Notes: generated from the sequence alone by a model not told the origin. A DNA stretch of 64,000 nt from Bacteroidales bacterium (GCA_016293535.1 JAEDEB010000002.1:1-64000); one strand, 5' to 3'. Numbered from the stretch's first letter, positions 8,006 to 17,243 are shown. Numbers and translations are program-made.

Positions 8006-8926
8006 ATGAAAATCCTTCTCGCTACCCAGAAGCCGTTTGCCTCTGCAGCGGTCCAGGGCATCAGAAACATAGTCGAGGAAGCCGGCCACGAGCTCGTAGT
8101 CCTCGAGAAATACGCCGCACAGGAGGAACTTGTCACTGCGGTCGCAGACGTTGACGCGCTGATCGTCCGCTCAGACAAGGTGACCGCCGAAGTGGTTGCC
8201 GCCGCTCCGAAACTGAAGATAGTCGTGCGCGCCGGTGCCGGTTATGACAATCTCGACCTTGCCGCATGCACGGAACACTCTGTCGTGGCCATGAACACAC
8301 CTGGACAGAACTCCAACGCCGTGGCTGAACTCGCAATCGCGATGATGATCTATATGTCCCGCGGCCAGTTCACCCCTTCGACGGGTACTGAGATTGCCGG
8401 GAAGACGGTCGGAATCCAGGCTTTCGGCAACGTCGGTCGTCTGGTCGGACAGAAGGCTGCCGCCCTGGGTATGAAGGTCAAGGCCATTGACCCATTCCTC
8501 AGCGACGAACAGATTGCAGCAGGGGGCGCCGAACCGGCATCCTCGCTCGAAGCGCTCTATTCGGAATGTGATTTCGTGTCCATACATATTCCGGCCACAC
8601 CGCAGACCATAGGGAGCATAGGATACGAACTCATCACCCGAATGCCAAAAGGCGCGACCCTGGTCAACACCGCCCGCAAGGAGGTCATCGACGAAGCCGG
8701 ATTGGAACAGGCCCTCAAAGAACGCACTGACCTCAAATATATCACTGACGTCGCACCCGACGGCTACGAGGTCCTCAAGGAGAAGTTCGGCACACGCATT
8801 TTCGCAACTCCCAAGAAGATGGGCGCGCAGACCTCCGAGGCCAACGTCAACGCCGGATTCGCCGCTGCGCGCCAGATTTGCGCATACTTTGCGGAGGGAT
8901 GCACCCGTTTCCAGCTCAACAAATAG
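8006..8926 (+). CDS. serA: D-3-phosphoglycerate dehydrogenase, short K-type
   Basis: 306 residues of the D-isomer 2-hydroxyacid dehydrogenase family, oxidising 3-phosphoglycerate with NAD. VRAGAGYDNLD and the NAD motif AFGNVGR (first Gly of GxGxxG is Ala) are clear. The catalytic Arg lies in NTARKEVIDE. The catalytic His of the usual TPHIGA motif is replaced by K270 in TPKKMGAQTSEA, as in lysine-type PGDHs. The chain ends directly after the catalytic fold, with no ACT or ASB domain, so serine feedback inhibition of the E. coli kind is not expected. Placement after serC supports the function. Confidence 0.92.
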   Translation: MKILLATQKPFASAAVQGIRNIVEEAGHELVVLEKYAAQEELVTAVADVDALIVRSDKVTAEVVAAAPKLKIVVRAGAGYDNLDLAACTEHSVVAMNTPGQNSNAVAELAIAMMIYMSRGQFTPSTGTEIAGKTVGIQAFGNVGRLVGQKAAALGMKVKAIDPFLSDEQIAAGGAEPASSLEALYSECDFVSIHIPATPQTIGSIGYELITRMPKGATLVNTARKEVIDEAGLEQALKERTDLKYITDVAPDGYEVLKEKFGTRIFATPKKMGAQTSEANVNAGFAAARQICAYFAEGCTRFQLNK

Positions 8927-9007
8927 AGGCCGGGCCGGAGATCAGAAAGACCGACCATAGGCCGGCAAGGGCCGGGAGGCATTGAAAAACAGATAATTGT
9001 CAAGACA
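8927..9007 (+). other. GC-rich spacer with repeated GGCCGG
   Basis: The 81-base gap between serA and the DUF1015 gene contains four GGCCGG or near copies within 55 bases, which can pair with each other in several ways. There is no T-run, so it is not a standard terminator. It might attenuate or stabilise the serA end of the message. Confidence 0.3.
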
Positions 9008-10270
9008 ATGGTACGAGTAAAACCGTTTGCGGCGATACGTCCGCCGAAGGACATAGTTGAAGAAGTTGCGGCAAGGCCATACGACGTTCTCAATTCCGAG
9101 GAAGCCAAGGCTGAAGCCGGAGAGAAGTCCCTGCTTCACATCACGAAGCCTGAAATCGATTTCGACCCTGTCGCCGACGAGCACAGTCAGGCTGTCTATG
9201 ACAGGGCAGTGGAGAATTTCAAGACCTGGCAGGAAAAGGGCTGGCTCAGGAGGGACGGGAAGGAATGCTACTATGTCTATGCACAGACCATGCAGGGACG
9301 CACCCAGTATGGTATCGTGCTCTGCGCCCATACTGACGACTACGCGGAGGGCAGGATAAAGAAACACGAGCTCACCCGCAAGGACAAGGAGGACGACCGT
9401 ATGATACATGTCCGCATCCAGAACGCCAACATAGAGCCTGTATTCTTCGCATTCAGGGACAATGCGGAAATCGCGTCCATAATAAAAGACACCGTAGCCG
9501 GTACTCCCGAGTACGATTTCGTGGCTGAGGACGGATTCGGTCACCGTTTCTGGATCATAGACGACGATGCAGTCATAGCACGCATCTCGAAAATATTCTC
9601 CGAGGATGTTCCTGCCTTCTATGTTGCTGACGGTCACCATCGTACGGCGGCAGCGGCAAGAGTCGGCGCAGAAAGAAGGGAACAGAATCCCCACCATACC
9701 GGAAATGAGGAATACAATTATTTCATGGCCGTATGCTTCCCGGAGAGCCAGCTCAGGATAATCGACTACAACCGCGTTGTCAAGGACCTCAACTCTCTCA
9801 GCGAAGAAGAGCTTCTGAAGGCTCTCGAAGAGGATTTCGAGGTCAGGCTGGAGTCCAAACCACGATGCGGCAGGCCTGCGAAGCCTTTCAGACCGGAACA
9901 TCTTCATCAGTTCTCCATGTATCTGGGAGGCAGATGGTACAGTCTCGAGGCCAGGGAGGGAAGATATGACGACAACGACCCGATAGGAGTTCTCGATGTC
10001 ACCGTACTGTCTCGCCTTGTACTTGACAAGATATTGGGAATCAAAGATTTGAGGACCGACAAGAGGATTGATTTCGTAGGAGGCATACGAGGCCTCGGCG
10101 AGCTGGCAAGGAGGGTTGACAGCGGAGAGATGAAGATTGCCTTCGCCCTTTATCCTGTTTCGATGAAACAGCTTATCGACATAGCGGACAGCGGAAACAT
10201 AATGCCGCCCAAGACTACATGGTTCGAGCCCAAGCTCCGCTCAGGACTCGCAATCCACAGTCTCGACTGA
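9008..10270 (+). CDS. DUF1015 family protein
   Basis: 420 residues spanning the whole DUF1015 domain: VKPFAAIRPP at the N-terminus, RPYDVLN, a central FYVADGHHRTAAA motif (about 214-226) and a basic/acidic C-terminal half. GHHRTAAA resembles ParB/sulfiredoxin-type nucleotide-binding motifs, but no activity is assigned. Its position after serC and serA suggests a role in serine or phosphoserine metabolism; this is inference. It converges with the histidine kinase gene, 5 bases away. Confidence 0.85.
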   Translation: MVRVKPFAAIRPPKDIVEEVAARPYDVLNSEEAKAEAGEKSLLHITKPEIDFDPVADEHSQAVYDRAVENFKTWQEKGWLRRDGKECYYVYAQTMQGRTQYGIVLCAHTDDYAEGRIKKHELTRKDKEDDRMIHVRIQNANIEPVFFAFRDNAEIASIIKDTVAGTPEYDFVAEDGFGHRFWIIDDDAVIARISKIFSEDVPAFYVADGHHRTAAAARVGAERREQNPHHTGNEEYNYFMAVCFPESQLRIIDYNRVVKDLNSLSEEELLKALEEDFEVRLESKPRCGRPAKPFRPEHLHQFSMYLGGRWYSLEAREGRYDDNDPIGVLDVTVLSRLVLDKILGIKDLRTDKRIDFVGGIRGLGELARRVDSGEMKIAFALYPVSMKQLIDIADSGNIMPPKTTWFEPKLRSGLAIHSLD

Positions 10271-10275
10271 GCTCT

Positions 10276-13200
10276 TTATTTTTTCTTTGGAAGCATAACC
10301 CGGAACTCCGCTCCGCCGAAGGTGAAGGAGCGTGAGTACGTTATGTCACCGCCGCACATGGTCACGATTCTCCTGCTCATCGCAAGGCCGAGACCCGTAC
10401 CTGCTGACTTGGTCGTGAATTTCGGAGTGAAGAGTTTCCCGCGGTTCTCTTCCGAGACTCCCGGGCCATTGTCTTCTATCACCACCTCGTAGAAACCGTC
10501 CGCACTGCTGTTGCGCAGGCTTATAAGTATCCTTCCCATAGGGACTTCGTCCCCTTCTTCAGCAATTTCCTTCTGGTTTATCTCTATTGCCTGCACCGCA
10601 TTGGTTATGAGATTGACAAAGACACGGGTAAGCTGGGGACGCGGAGCCATTATGATGGCCTCAGGCATTCCTAAATAGGTCATCTTTATGTTCTCCTTGT
10701 TGTCGAATATGGTCATCTGTTCCTGGAGTATGGCCTCGAGATTGATTTCCACCGGATCTTCGGTATAGAGTTTCGCAAAGGTGGAAAAGTCGTTGGCTGT
10801 CTCCGTGAGTATGTCGATCTGATTGAGCACCACTGTCGAGAGATCGTCGAACTTGTCCGCCCAGGACGGGTCGTTCCTCTGCTTGAGCCTCACGAGCCTC
10901 TGGATTGCCAGCTTCATCGGCGTAAGAGGGTTCTTGATCTCGTGGGCAACCTGACGGGCCATTTCGCTCCACGCCATATCCCTCTCATTTTCAGCCATCT
11001 TGCGCGTACTCTCCTCGAGGTCATGAACCATCCTGTTGTACGAGGCTATAAGTCCGGAAATCTCATCGTCGTGGTCATACTCTATGACCTTGAGTCCTTG
11101 CGCGCCCGCCGCTTCCATATTGCGGGCCACCTCAGTCAGAGGCGAAAAGACGGCACCTACGACACTCGCGGAAATGAAGGTGAACACCGCTACGAGGGTG
11201 AGCACGAGTATGAACATAAGAACCGCATGCGGAACGGCCTCGCGCATCACACTGACTCCGCTATTCATCGGGGACGAAACGATTGCGACCATACGGTCGT
11301 CCGAATTGAATACGGGCGCATAAAGGTCGTTGTACCTGCGTCCCTCGAATTCCTCCCTCGAGATGTGGATGCGGGAATGATTGTAGACTATGTCGTTGTA
11401 TGCTTCGCGGCTTATTCTGGTACTCAGGAGCATAAGGTCGAACACTTCCGATACGGTCGAGACGAAGACGCGCCCGTCCGGGGTGTACAGGGATATGTCC
11501 GACTTTGTCGTCGCCGCGACTTCCATCAGTTTGTTCCTGAATTCCGGGGTCATAAGGGCCGTATAGTCCTGTGCATCGGCGGCGAGGTGCTCCACCATAT
11601 TCTGAACAGCCGTTATCTTCGAGGACATCACGTTGTAGGAATCTGCCGCATTGCGGTCAAAGACGAACTTGATGCTGATAGAGGCTATCGTAAGAAGAGA
11701 AAGGGAAATGGCAACCGCAAGAATGATATTGATGCGCCGGCGGAAGGTATTCTTGGCCTTCGAGCGTCTCGGCCTGTGAGATACTGCAAGGGGCAGGATG
11801 ACAAGGAAGACCAGCGCGAGTATGGTAAGCGCTGACGAGGTCATCTGGAGCGGGGTACTGCGGCGGCGGGATATGACGATCTGCTCATTGTCGTCAACCG
11901 CATTGACGAAGTTGATGAAATAGCGGGTCCTGAAATATGGTTTTGGCGAATCGGCATACTTGAGGTACCTCGGACTGATGACCGTAGGGTATGGATAGGT
12001 TCCCTTGTAGGACACGAGCTTCGTGTCCACATACTTGGCATAGGAATACTCCTCCGGAAGGTTGACGCTGCCTGGCTTGCCGAGCTGGGTGAATATGCTG
12101 TAGTAGCCGTCATCCTCCCTTGAACTGCGGGAAACGATCTCTATCAGCACCCTGGTTACCAGGCTTTCGGAAACTGCATAGTTAAAGAGGGCTACATAGC
12201 GGGCTCTTCCGTTTGTCTGGTAGACGCAGAGGAATCTCGAACCGTCAGAAATGGGCACTCCTCCTGACAGGCGGCGGTGGAACATCGCAAGACAGTCTGT
12301 GTCATTGGCTGAACAGGATGCAAGGGATATGTCGTACTCGTTGATGAAACGGAGAAGATAGGTTTCGCGCAGACGGCTTTCCATCAGAGCGTCCGTACCG
12401 TCGGAGGCCGACAGCATGGCAAACACCTGGTCGTTGGCGAGAGGCTGCTCGATTCCGCGAAGCTGGAGTTCGAGGGCAAGGTCCCTGTCGACTGCGAGAC
12501 GGTTCGCCCAAACATTGACTCTCTGCTGTTCCTTCCGGAGGGAAAGAGTGTCAGGCAGAATGAAGAGCAGGCACGCCACTGCGACTGATGCTCCAACGAG
12601 GAAGCCCGGGGACATCACCCTTATCTTCTTGCCGGTAAGAAGCATGAAAGGGGCGCTTGCCATCTGCAGAAGTTTGAGGACGGCAGCAAAGAGCAGGGAG
12701 AAGACAAGGAGTACGGCCACCGTATAAGGCACTCCCTCCCTGAACCATTGCAGCTCGAAACTTATGCTTGAGTTGACCACAAGGCTGCGGATGGACGCTA
12801 CGGAGTAGACAGTCAGTGCTACGGCGCAGCAGAGCAGCAGAGTCAGATACGCAATCAGCGCTCCCCTGCCCCTGCTCCTTGCCGCGGCAAGGAAGCATCT
12901 TCTTATCAGATAGACCGCCGATACCGAAAGGACAAGGGTAAGATCAAGGATAAGAAGGGCCCCGAGCGACGACCACACCGGACCTTCCGCATACAGGGAC
13001 GGAGAAAAGAGCTTCAGAGTGTCAGTCATCTGAGTGCCCCAGAGTATGGAAATGAAATAGAAGACGAGCAGATTCAGAAGCACAGCAATGAACACTCCCC
13101 ATTTCCTCTTGAGATATAGGAGACAGAACAGGGCCGCAATGATGAATACCAGCCCTATCCAGCGGAAAACGGAGTTCGCGAAGATGAAGGTCGTGTCCGG

Positions 13201-13860
13201 ATAAGGGCAGGAAATGAGGAACACCGGCTCTCCTTCCAGGCACACCTCCACTCCTCCGTCCCCGGCAAGGGGGCCCAGCGCATAGAAAGGCGGCAGTTTG
13301 AGTCTCTGGTTCACGCCGACCGTCTGGCCGTCCGAGCCGAACGAACAGAGCTGAAGCGCCTCTATGATCTTAGTGTCTATGCCGTCGCTGCGCATTCTGG
13401 CCAGATACCAGCGCGGTCCAATGTTCACGGTCTTCCATTCACCGGTAATCCCGGCAAGCGGGGACTCCACGCCGTACTCCGGCCGGTTGAGTCTCTGATA
13501 TGAGAAATAATGGGCCCTGATGTCGTCATTGTTCACAATGAAATTCCCCGCCCAGCTCTGGAGTGTATCCATTCTGTAACGGTAGATGACCATATCTTCC
13601 GGGAGAGCATCTGAGCCGAGCCAGTCGGAGCTGTCATTCACGAAGGCCTTGTCCGCGTACTGTTCCAGTATGGAGAGACGGCGTTCGAGCCTGTGCTCGA
13701 GAACATGGGCCACCCTCGAAGGATTGCGCATCAGGCTGTGGGAGACCACCGCCGCGACAAGAAAAGCAAGGCCGGAAAGCATAAGCACCAGCATCGGCCA
13801 GTATTTCTTCAATGTCCCTTTCATATCCATACTTTTACGTTGCGCACCTGCGTCATTCAT
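10276..13860 (-). CDS. Large NtrY-like sensor histidine kinase
   Basis: 1194 residues. One N-terminal membrane segment (about 20-40) precedes an extracytoplasmic region. A block of five or six membrane segments (about 225-450), a second extracytoplasmic region (about 450-680), more segments near 685-745, a third periplasmic loop and a last segment near 890 follow. A HAMP linker, a HisKA box with H973 in RQVAHEIKNPLTPMK and a GHKL ATPase domain (ENRGKLF, GTGLGLAMSRRI) complete it. The HEIKNPLTP box is typical of NtrY-type kinases. It overlaps rlmH by 8 bases. The NtrX-like regulator at 17281 is a plausible partner, although not adjacent. The signal is unknown. Confidence 0.88.
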   Translation of the reverse strand: MNDAGAQRKSMDMKGTLKKYWPMLVLMLSGLAFLVAAVVSHSLMRNPSRVAHVLEHRLERRLSILEQYADKAFVNDSSDWLGSDALPEDMVIYRYRMDTLQSWAGNFIVNNDDIRAHYFSYQRLNRPEYGVESPLAGITGEWKTVNIGPRWYLARMRSDGIDTKIIEALQLCSFGSDGQTVGVNQRLKLPPFYALGPLAGDGGVEVCLEGEPVFLISCPYPDTTFIFANSVFRWIGLVFIIAALFCLLYLKRKWGVFIAVLLNLLVFYFISILWGTQMTDTLKLFSPSLYAEGPVWSSLGALLILDLTLVLSVSAVYLIRRCFLAAARSRGRGALIAYLTLLLCCAVALTVYSVASIRSLVVNSSISFELQWFREGVPYTVAVLLVFSLLFAAVLKLLQMASAPFMLLTGKKIRVMSPGFLVGASVAVACLLFILPDTLSLRKEQQRVNVWANRLAVDRDLALELQLRGIEQPLANDQVFAMLSASDGTDALMESRLRETYLLRFINEYDISLASCSANDTDCLAMFHRRLSGGVPISDGSRFLCVYQTNGRARYVALFNYAVSESLVTRVLIEIVSRSSREDDGYYSIFTQLGKPGSVNLPEEYSYAKYVDTKLVSYKGTYPYPTVISPRYLKYADSPKPYFRTRYFINFVNAVDDNEQIVISRRRSTPLQMTSSALTILALVFLVILPLAVSHRPRRSKAKNTFRRRINIILAVAISLSLLTIASISIKFVFDRNAADSYNVMSSKITAVQNMVEHLAADAQDYTALMTPEFRNKLMEVAATTKSDISLYTPDGRVFVSTVSEVFDLMLLSTRISREAYNDIVYNHSRIHISREEFEGRRYNDLYAPVFNSDDRMVAIVSSPMNSGVSVMREAVPHAVLMFILVLTLVAVFTFISASVVGAVFSPLTEVARNMEAAGAQGLKVIEYDHDDEISGLIASYNRMVHDLEESTRKMAENERDMAWSEMARQVAHEIKNPLTPMKLAIQRLVRLKQRNDPSWADKFDDLSTVVLNQIDILTETANDFSTFAKLYTEDPVEINLEAILQEQMTIFDNKENIKMTYLGMPEAIIMAPRPQLTRVFVNLITNAVQAIEINQKEIAEEGDEVPMGRILISLRNSSADGFYEVVIEDNGPGVSEENRGKLFTPKFTTKSAGTGLGLAMSRRIVTMCGGDITYSRSFTFGGAEFRVMLPKKK

Positions 13861-14326
13861 GGTGATACGGCTCGCCCCTCATGATTGTGAAGGCCCTGTA
13901 AAGCTGTTCGAGGAAGATGACTCTGACCATCTGGTGAGAGAAGGTCATCTTCGACAGTGAAATCATGGCGTCGCAACGACGGTATACGGCGTCCGAAAAG
14001 CCGTATGCGCCCCCGATGACGAAAACGATGTCTCCTCCGCCTCGGGAAATATGGGCCTCGAGCATTGACGCAAACTCGACCGAACGGTATTCCTTTCCCC
14101 TCTCGTCCAGAAGTATGAGCCTGTCGTCGGGACGGACATTGCGCAATATCATTTCCCCCTCGCGGATTTTTATCTCATCACGGCTGAGGGAAGATACGTT
14201 GCGCAGTTCCGCCAGTTCCGAAAGTCCGAACTTTACATAATGGGAAAGCCTGGACAGGTATATGTCCCTGCCTTCTCTAAGCCATTTGAAGTCGGTCTTG
14301 CCGACGGTCAGGAGCGTTATCTTCAT
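13853..14326 (-). CDS. rlmH: 23S rRNA (pseudouridine-1915-N3)-methyltransferase
   Basis: 157 residues, the usual RlmH size. A SPOUT methyltransferase that methylates pseudouridine 1915 in helix 69 of 23S rRNA in the 70S ribosome. LDERGKEYRSVEFA, the SAM-knot motif FVIGGAYGFSD and the C-terminal EQLYRAFTIMRGEPYHHE are all present. Start at ATG 14326, giving the usual MKITLL opening. It overlaps the kinase gene by 8 bases. Confidence 0.95.
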   Translation of the reverse strand: MKITLLTVGKTDFKWLREGRDIYLSRLSHYVKFGLSELAELRNVSSLSRDEIKIREGEMILRNVRPDDRLILLDERGKEYRSVEFASMLEAHISRGGGDIVFVIGGAYGFSDAVYRRCDAMISLSKMTFSHQMVRVIFLEQLYRAFTIMRGEPYHHE

Positions 14327-14332
14327 TCCTTG

Positions 14333-14364
14333 CAAATATATATATGTGGCTCAATATTTGCAAT
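14333..14364 (-). promoter_or_regulatory. Promoter for rlmH and the NtrY-like kinase
   Basis: On the minus strand TATATTTG (14340-14333) matches TAnnTTTG, with ATTG (14364-14361) 20 bases upstream as a one-mismatch -33 element. The rlmH ATG at 14326 lies 6 bases below the -7 box, so the transcript is likely leaderless or nearly so. Confidence 0.55.
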
Positions 14365-14393
14365 TAAGGGCGTCGCCAAAAAAGAATCACACA

Positions 14394-14807
14394 ATGCACA
14401 GTTTCATAAGAAATGCGGCTGCCCTTATGGTCGCCCTGTCGGTGGGTTTCTCCGCCGCAGCACAGGACAAGGGCTGTGACGTTTTCCTTCCGATAGCCAA
14501 ATACCTTGGGCAGGGTGATGCCGAGTCGCTTTCGGCGTGGTTTGCATACAATCTTGAAGTCACTGTACCTGACGGCACCAGCGATTCGAGCAGGAATCAG
14601 GCAAAACAGATCCTTAAGAGTTTCTTCAGCAAATCATCCCCTACGGGTTTCACTATCGAGCACACTGCCTCGAGAGGCAATATGAAATATGCACTCGGCG
14701 CCCTCAACTGCGGAGCTGAAAACTATGTGGTCACGATTTTCGTGAGCTTTTCGGACAAAATGGAGGGATATCGCGTCCAACAGCTCAAAATCGAGAAATC
14801 AAGATAG
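14394..14807 (+). CDS. DUF4783 secreted protein
   Basis: 137 residues with a signal peptide (about 1-22, ending SAAAQ). The mature part matches DUF4783, a Bacteroidota-specific family with an NTF2-like small fold (IAKYLGQGDAESLSAWF, QAKQILKSFF, YVVTIFVSF). Start at ATG 14394, since the longer frame reads through the upstream promoter region. It ends 63 bases before a strong terminator, so it forms a single-gene transcript. Its function is unknown; an extracytoplasmic location is likely. Confidence 0.8.
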   Translation: MHSFIRNAAALMVALSVGFSAAAQDKGCDVFLPIAKYLGQGDAESLSAWFAYNLEVTVPDGTSDSSRNQAKQILKSFFSKSSPTGFTIEHTASRGNMKYALGALNCGAENYVVTIFVSFSDKMEGYRVQQLKIEKSR

Positions 14808-14870
14808 GGCAATGGCACACAATTTGCAAAATCAATGTTTCGGTTAGTTTAGTTGTTAATAATAGGGTTA

Positions 14871-14913
14871 GAGGCCGTCCCGAAGTGAATTCGCGACGGC
14901 CTCTTTATTTGTT
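14871..14913 (+). terminator. Rho-independent terminator after DUF4783 gene
   Basis: A 9-bp stem, GAGGCCGTC (14871-14879) with GACGGCCTC (14895-14903), is followed by TTTATTTGTTT. Its U-tract direction serves the rightward DUF4783 gene. Confidence 0.85.
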
Positions 14914-14933
14914 TCCGACTTCCGGAGAGAACT

Positions 14934-15503
14934 CTACTTGATGCGTGAGTCGTACTCGCGGGTCTCGGTATTTACTATGATGTGCTCGCCCTGCTGGATG
15001 AAGAGAGGAACCATAAGGATGGCGCCAGTCTCTAGCGTAGCCTCCTTGAGGGCCGAAGTGGAAGCGGTATCGCCCTTTACTGCAGGCTCGGTATAGGTAA
15101 CCTCGAGCTCAACCTTCGCAGGAAGCTCGCAGGTGAGGCAGCGCTCCTCATCAGCCACGAACATCATCTCCACGTGCTGACCCTCCTTCATGAGATCGGC
15201 ATTCTCGACGAGATCCTCGCCGAGCTGGATCTGCTCATAGGTTTCCTCGTGCATGAAGTTGAAAGTTCCGTCAGCATCCTTGTAAAGGAACTGGTAAGGC
15301 CTTCTCTCGACGTTGATGAGCTCGATCTTCGCGCCCGCCGTGAAGGTGTTCTCGAGTATGCGTCCGTTCTCGAGGTTACGGAGTTTTGTCTTGACGAATG
15401 CAGGACCCTTTCCCGGCTTTACGTGCTGGAACCATACGATGGATACCGGCTTTCCGTTGAAATTCATGAAGAGTCCGTTCTTGAAATCAGCTGTTGTTGC
15501 CAT
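14934..15503 (-). CDS. efp: Elongation factor P
   Basis: 189 residues, standard three-domain length. EF-P enters the ribosomal E site and rescues stalling at polyproline stretches. The domain I loop KPGKGPAF carries the tip Lys K32. The C-terminal OB domain ends TREYDSRIK. ATG 15503 gives the usual EF-P N-terminus (MATTADFKNG); the longer frame overlaps ispH. No modification enzyme for the loop Lys is seen in the window. Confidence 0.95.
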   Translation of the reverse strand: MATTADFKNGLFMNFNGKPVSIVWFQHVKPGKGPAFVKTKLRNLENGRILENTFTAGAKIELINVERRPYQFLYKDADGTFNFMHEETYEQIQLGEDLVENADLMKEGQHVEMMFVADEERCLTCELPAKVELEVTYTEPAVKGDTASTSALKEATLETGAILMVPLFIQQGEHIIVNTETREYDSRIK

Positions 15504-15589
15504 ATAAAAATAATGTCTTGTTGTTTTTTCAGAGAATGCTCCGGGAAAACAATATGAACCACAAAGCATTGCGGGCGCAAAAATACAAA

Positions 15590-16459
15590 TTAGCCCGCGA
15601 ACTGCCAAATTTTATGCGCCACCTCCTCCAGAAGCCATTGCGGAGTCGATGTGGCGCCGCAGATTCCCACCCTGTCGCCGTCCATGAACCATTCGGCCCG
15701 GACATCAGATGCCGAATCGATGTGCCAGGTCCTCGGATTGTTCTCCCTGCACAGTTCGCACAGGACCTTGCCGTTCGAGGACTCCTTCCCGGACACGAAG
15801 ACTATGACGTCGTGTGCGGATGCAAAGTCGGCAAGGGCACGGTGACGGTTTGCCACCTGTGAGCATATGCTCCTGTGTATCTTCAATCCCGGAACGGCTT
15901 TCGCCAGAGCGGCGCAAACGAGTTCATATTCGTCCGGATTCTTTGTGGTCTGCGAGAATATCGACACTTCGCGGTCCATAGGAATGAGTCCCTGTCCGAT
16001 TGCCGTTTCAAGGTCGGACATGCCCTCGATGACAAGGGCCTCGCCGCCGGTCTGGCCTACAAGTCCCAGCACCTCAGCGTGCCCCACCTTGCCGAAAATC
16101 ACTATTGCCGAGCCCTCTTCCCAGCTCCGGCGTATTTCCCTCTGAAGATTGAGAACCACCGGACAGGTGCAGTCCTCGATGGGGAATCCCCTGCGACGTA
16201 TCCTTTCGTAAGTGGATGGTGGGGCGCCGTGGGCCCTTATCAGAAGGTGCGGACCGGGGAGCAGGGTGTCGAGTTGGTCCTCTGAGACAACCCTCATGCC
16301 GGCAGCTTCCAGGCGGGCGACTTCAGCCTCGTTATGGACTATTGCGCCGAGCGAATACAACTGTCCGTACTCGGCAAGGCAGGCCTCCGCACGTCTGATT
16401 GCCCTGATTACTCCTCCGCAAAACCCGGAGCCCTCATCTATGTCGACACTCAGCCTCAT
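15590..16459 (-). CDS. ispH: 4-hydroxy-3-methylbut-2-enyl diphosphate reductase
   Basis: 289 residues. IspH is the last enzyme of the MEP pathway, reducing HMBPP to IPP and DMAPP with a [4Fe-4S] cluster. The three cluster cysteines lie in GFCGGV, DCTCPVV and SICSQVANR. The substrate motifs IRAHGAP and SQTTKNP are also clear. The start at ATG 16459 overlaps the cmk stop by 4 bases, and the longer frame is inside cmk. The MEP product DMAPP is also the MiaA substrate. Confidence 0.95.
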   Translation of the reverse strand: MRLSVDIDEGSGFCGGVIRAIRRAEACLAEYGQLYSLGAIVHNEAEVARLEAAGMRVVSEDQLDTLLPGPHLLIRAHGAPPSTYERIRRRGFPIEDCTCPVVLNLQREIRRSWEEGSAIVIFGKVGHAEVLGLVGQTGGEALVIEGMSDLETAIGQGLIPMDREVSIFSQTTKNPDEYELVCAALAKAVPGLKIHRSICSQVANRHRALADFASAHDVIVFVSGKESSNGKVLCELCRENNPRTWHIDSASDVRAEWFMDGDRVGICGATSTPQWLLEEVAHKIWQFAG

Positions 16460-17205
16460 CGCGCCCCGTCCTTTGCCTGGGGCTCCGATGCGGCTTCCGG
16501 CGACTCCGGAGCGGCTGATGAGAAACGGGTGCGTATGATTTCGCGTATCCATTCCATCTGATCCCCGAAGGTCATATCGGAATTGTCCAGAACTATCGCA
16601 TCCTCCGCCTTTGTCAGCGGTGACACCTCGCGGTGGGAGTCGATGTAATCGCGTTCCTGAAGATTCCTGAGGACCTCTCCGATATCCACGTTCTCGCCCT
16701 TGGCCTTCAGCTCCGCAGCCCTTCTGCTAGCCCTCACCTGAGGGTCCGCCGTCATGAATATCTTGAGTTCGGCGTCCGGGAATACCGAAGTCCCTATGTC
16801 TCTGCCGTCCATGACAACCCTTCTGGATTCTCCGGCCCTGTGGAGTATTCCGTCCACGAAATTCCGCACGGAACCGACTGCCGAAACCGGACTGACCTTG
16901 TCTGAGACTGCCAGAGTACGGATTTCCTTCTCGATGCACCTGCTTCCGCTGTAAAGAACGCACGCATCCCCCTGTCTTTCGAAATGGAGGTCGAGTCCGC
17001 AGAGAATCTTCTCCAGAGCAGGGAGGTCGATATTCCTGTTCTCATCGATAGCGCCGGCTTCCATCGCGGCGAGAGTCACTCCCCTGTAGAGAGCGCCGGA
17101 ATCGAGATAGAGAAAGCCCAGGTCCTTTGCCACGAGCTTCGCGAACGAACTCTTGCCTGTCGAGGAGAATCCGTCGATCGCAATTATAATGTCGGGTGCA
17201 TCCAT
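16456..17205 (-). CDS. cmk: Cytidylate kinase
   Basis: 249 residues. Phosphorylates CMP and dCMP. P-loop DGFSSTGKSS (11-20), the LDSGALYRGVTLAA region, the CMP-binding GRDIGTSVFPDA motif and the lid REV(S)PLTKAEDAIVLDNS are present. The last about 20 residues (AAPESPEAASEPQAKDG) form a disordered extension not found in most Cmk proteins. The cmk-ispH pair is coupled by ATGA. A strong promoter lies just upstream. Confidence 0.95.
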   Translation of the reverse strand: MDAPDIIIAIDGFSSTGKSSFAKLVAKDLGFLYLDSGALYRGVTLAAMEAGAIDENRNIDLPALEKILCGLDLHFERQGDACVLYSGSRCIEKEIRTLAVSDKVSPVSAVGSVRNFVDGILHRAGESRRVVMDGRDIGTSVFPDAELKIFMTADPQVRASRRAAELKAKGENVDIGEVLRNLQERDYIDSHREVSPLTKAEDAIVLDNSDMTFGDQMEWIREIIRTRFSSAAPESPEAASEPQAKDGAR

Positions 17206-17212
17206 CGGTCAG

Positions 17213-17243
17213 CAAAAGTATGAAAAAATAGGTATATCCCAAA
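17213..17243 (-). promoter_or_regulatory. Promoter for cmk-ispH
   Basis: On the minus strand TTTG (17243-17240), 19 bases, then TACTTTTG (17220-17213): an exact match to the Bacteroidota consensus. The cmk ATG at 17205 is 7 bases below the -7 box. Confidence 0.72.

Noticed and set aside
8927..9007. Riboswitch or terminator between serA and DUF1015
   Set aside because: The GGCCGG-rich spacer has several alternative pairings, no U-tract and no recognised aptamer pattern.
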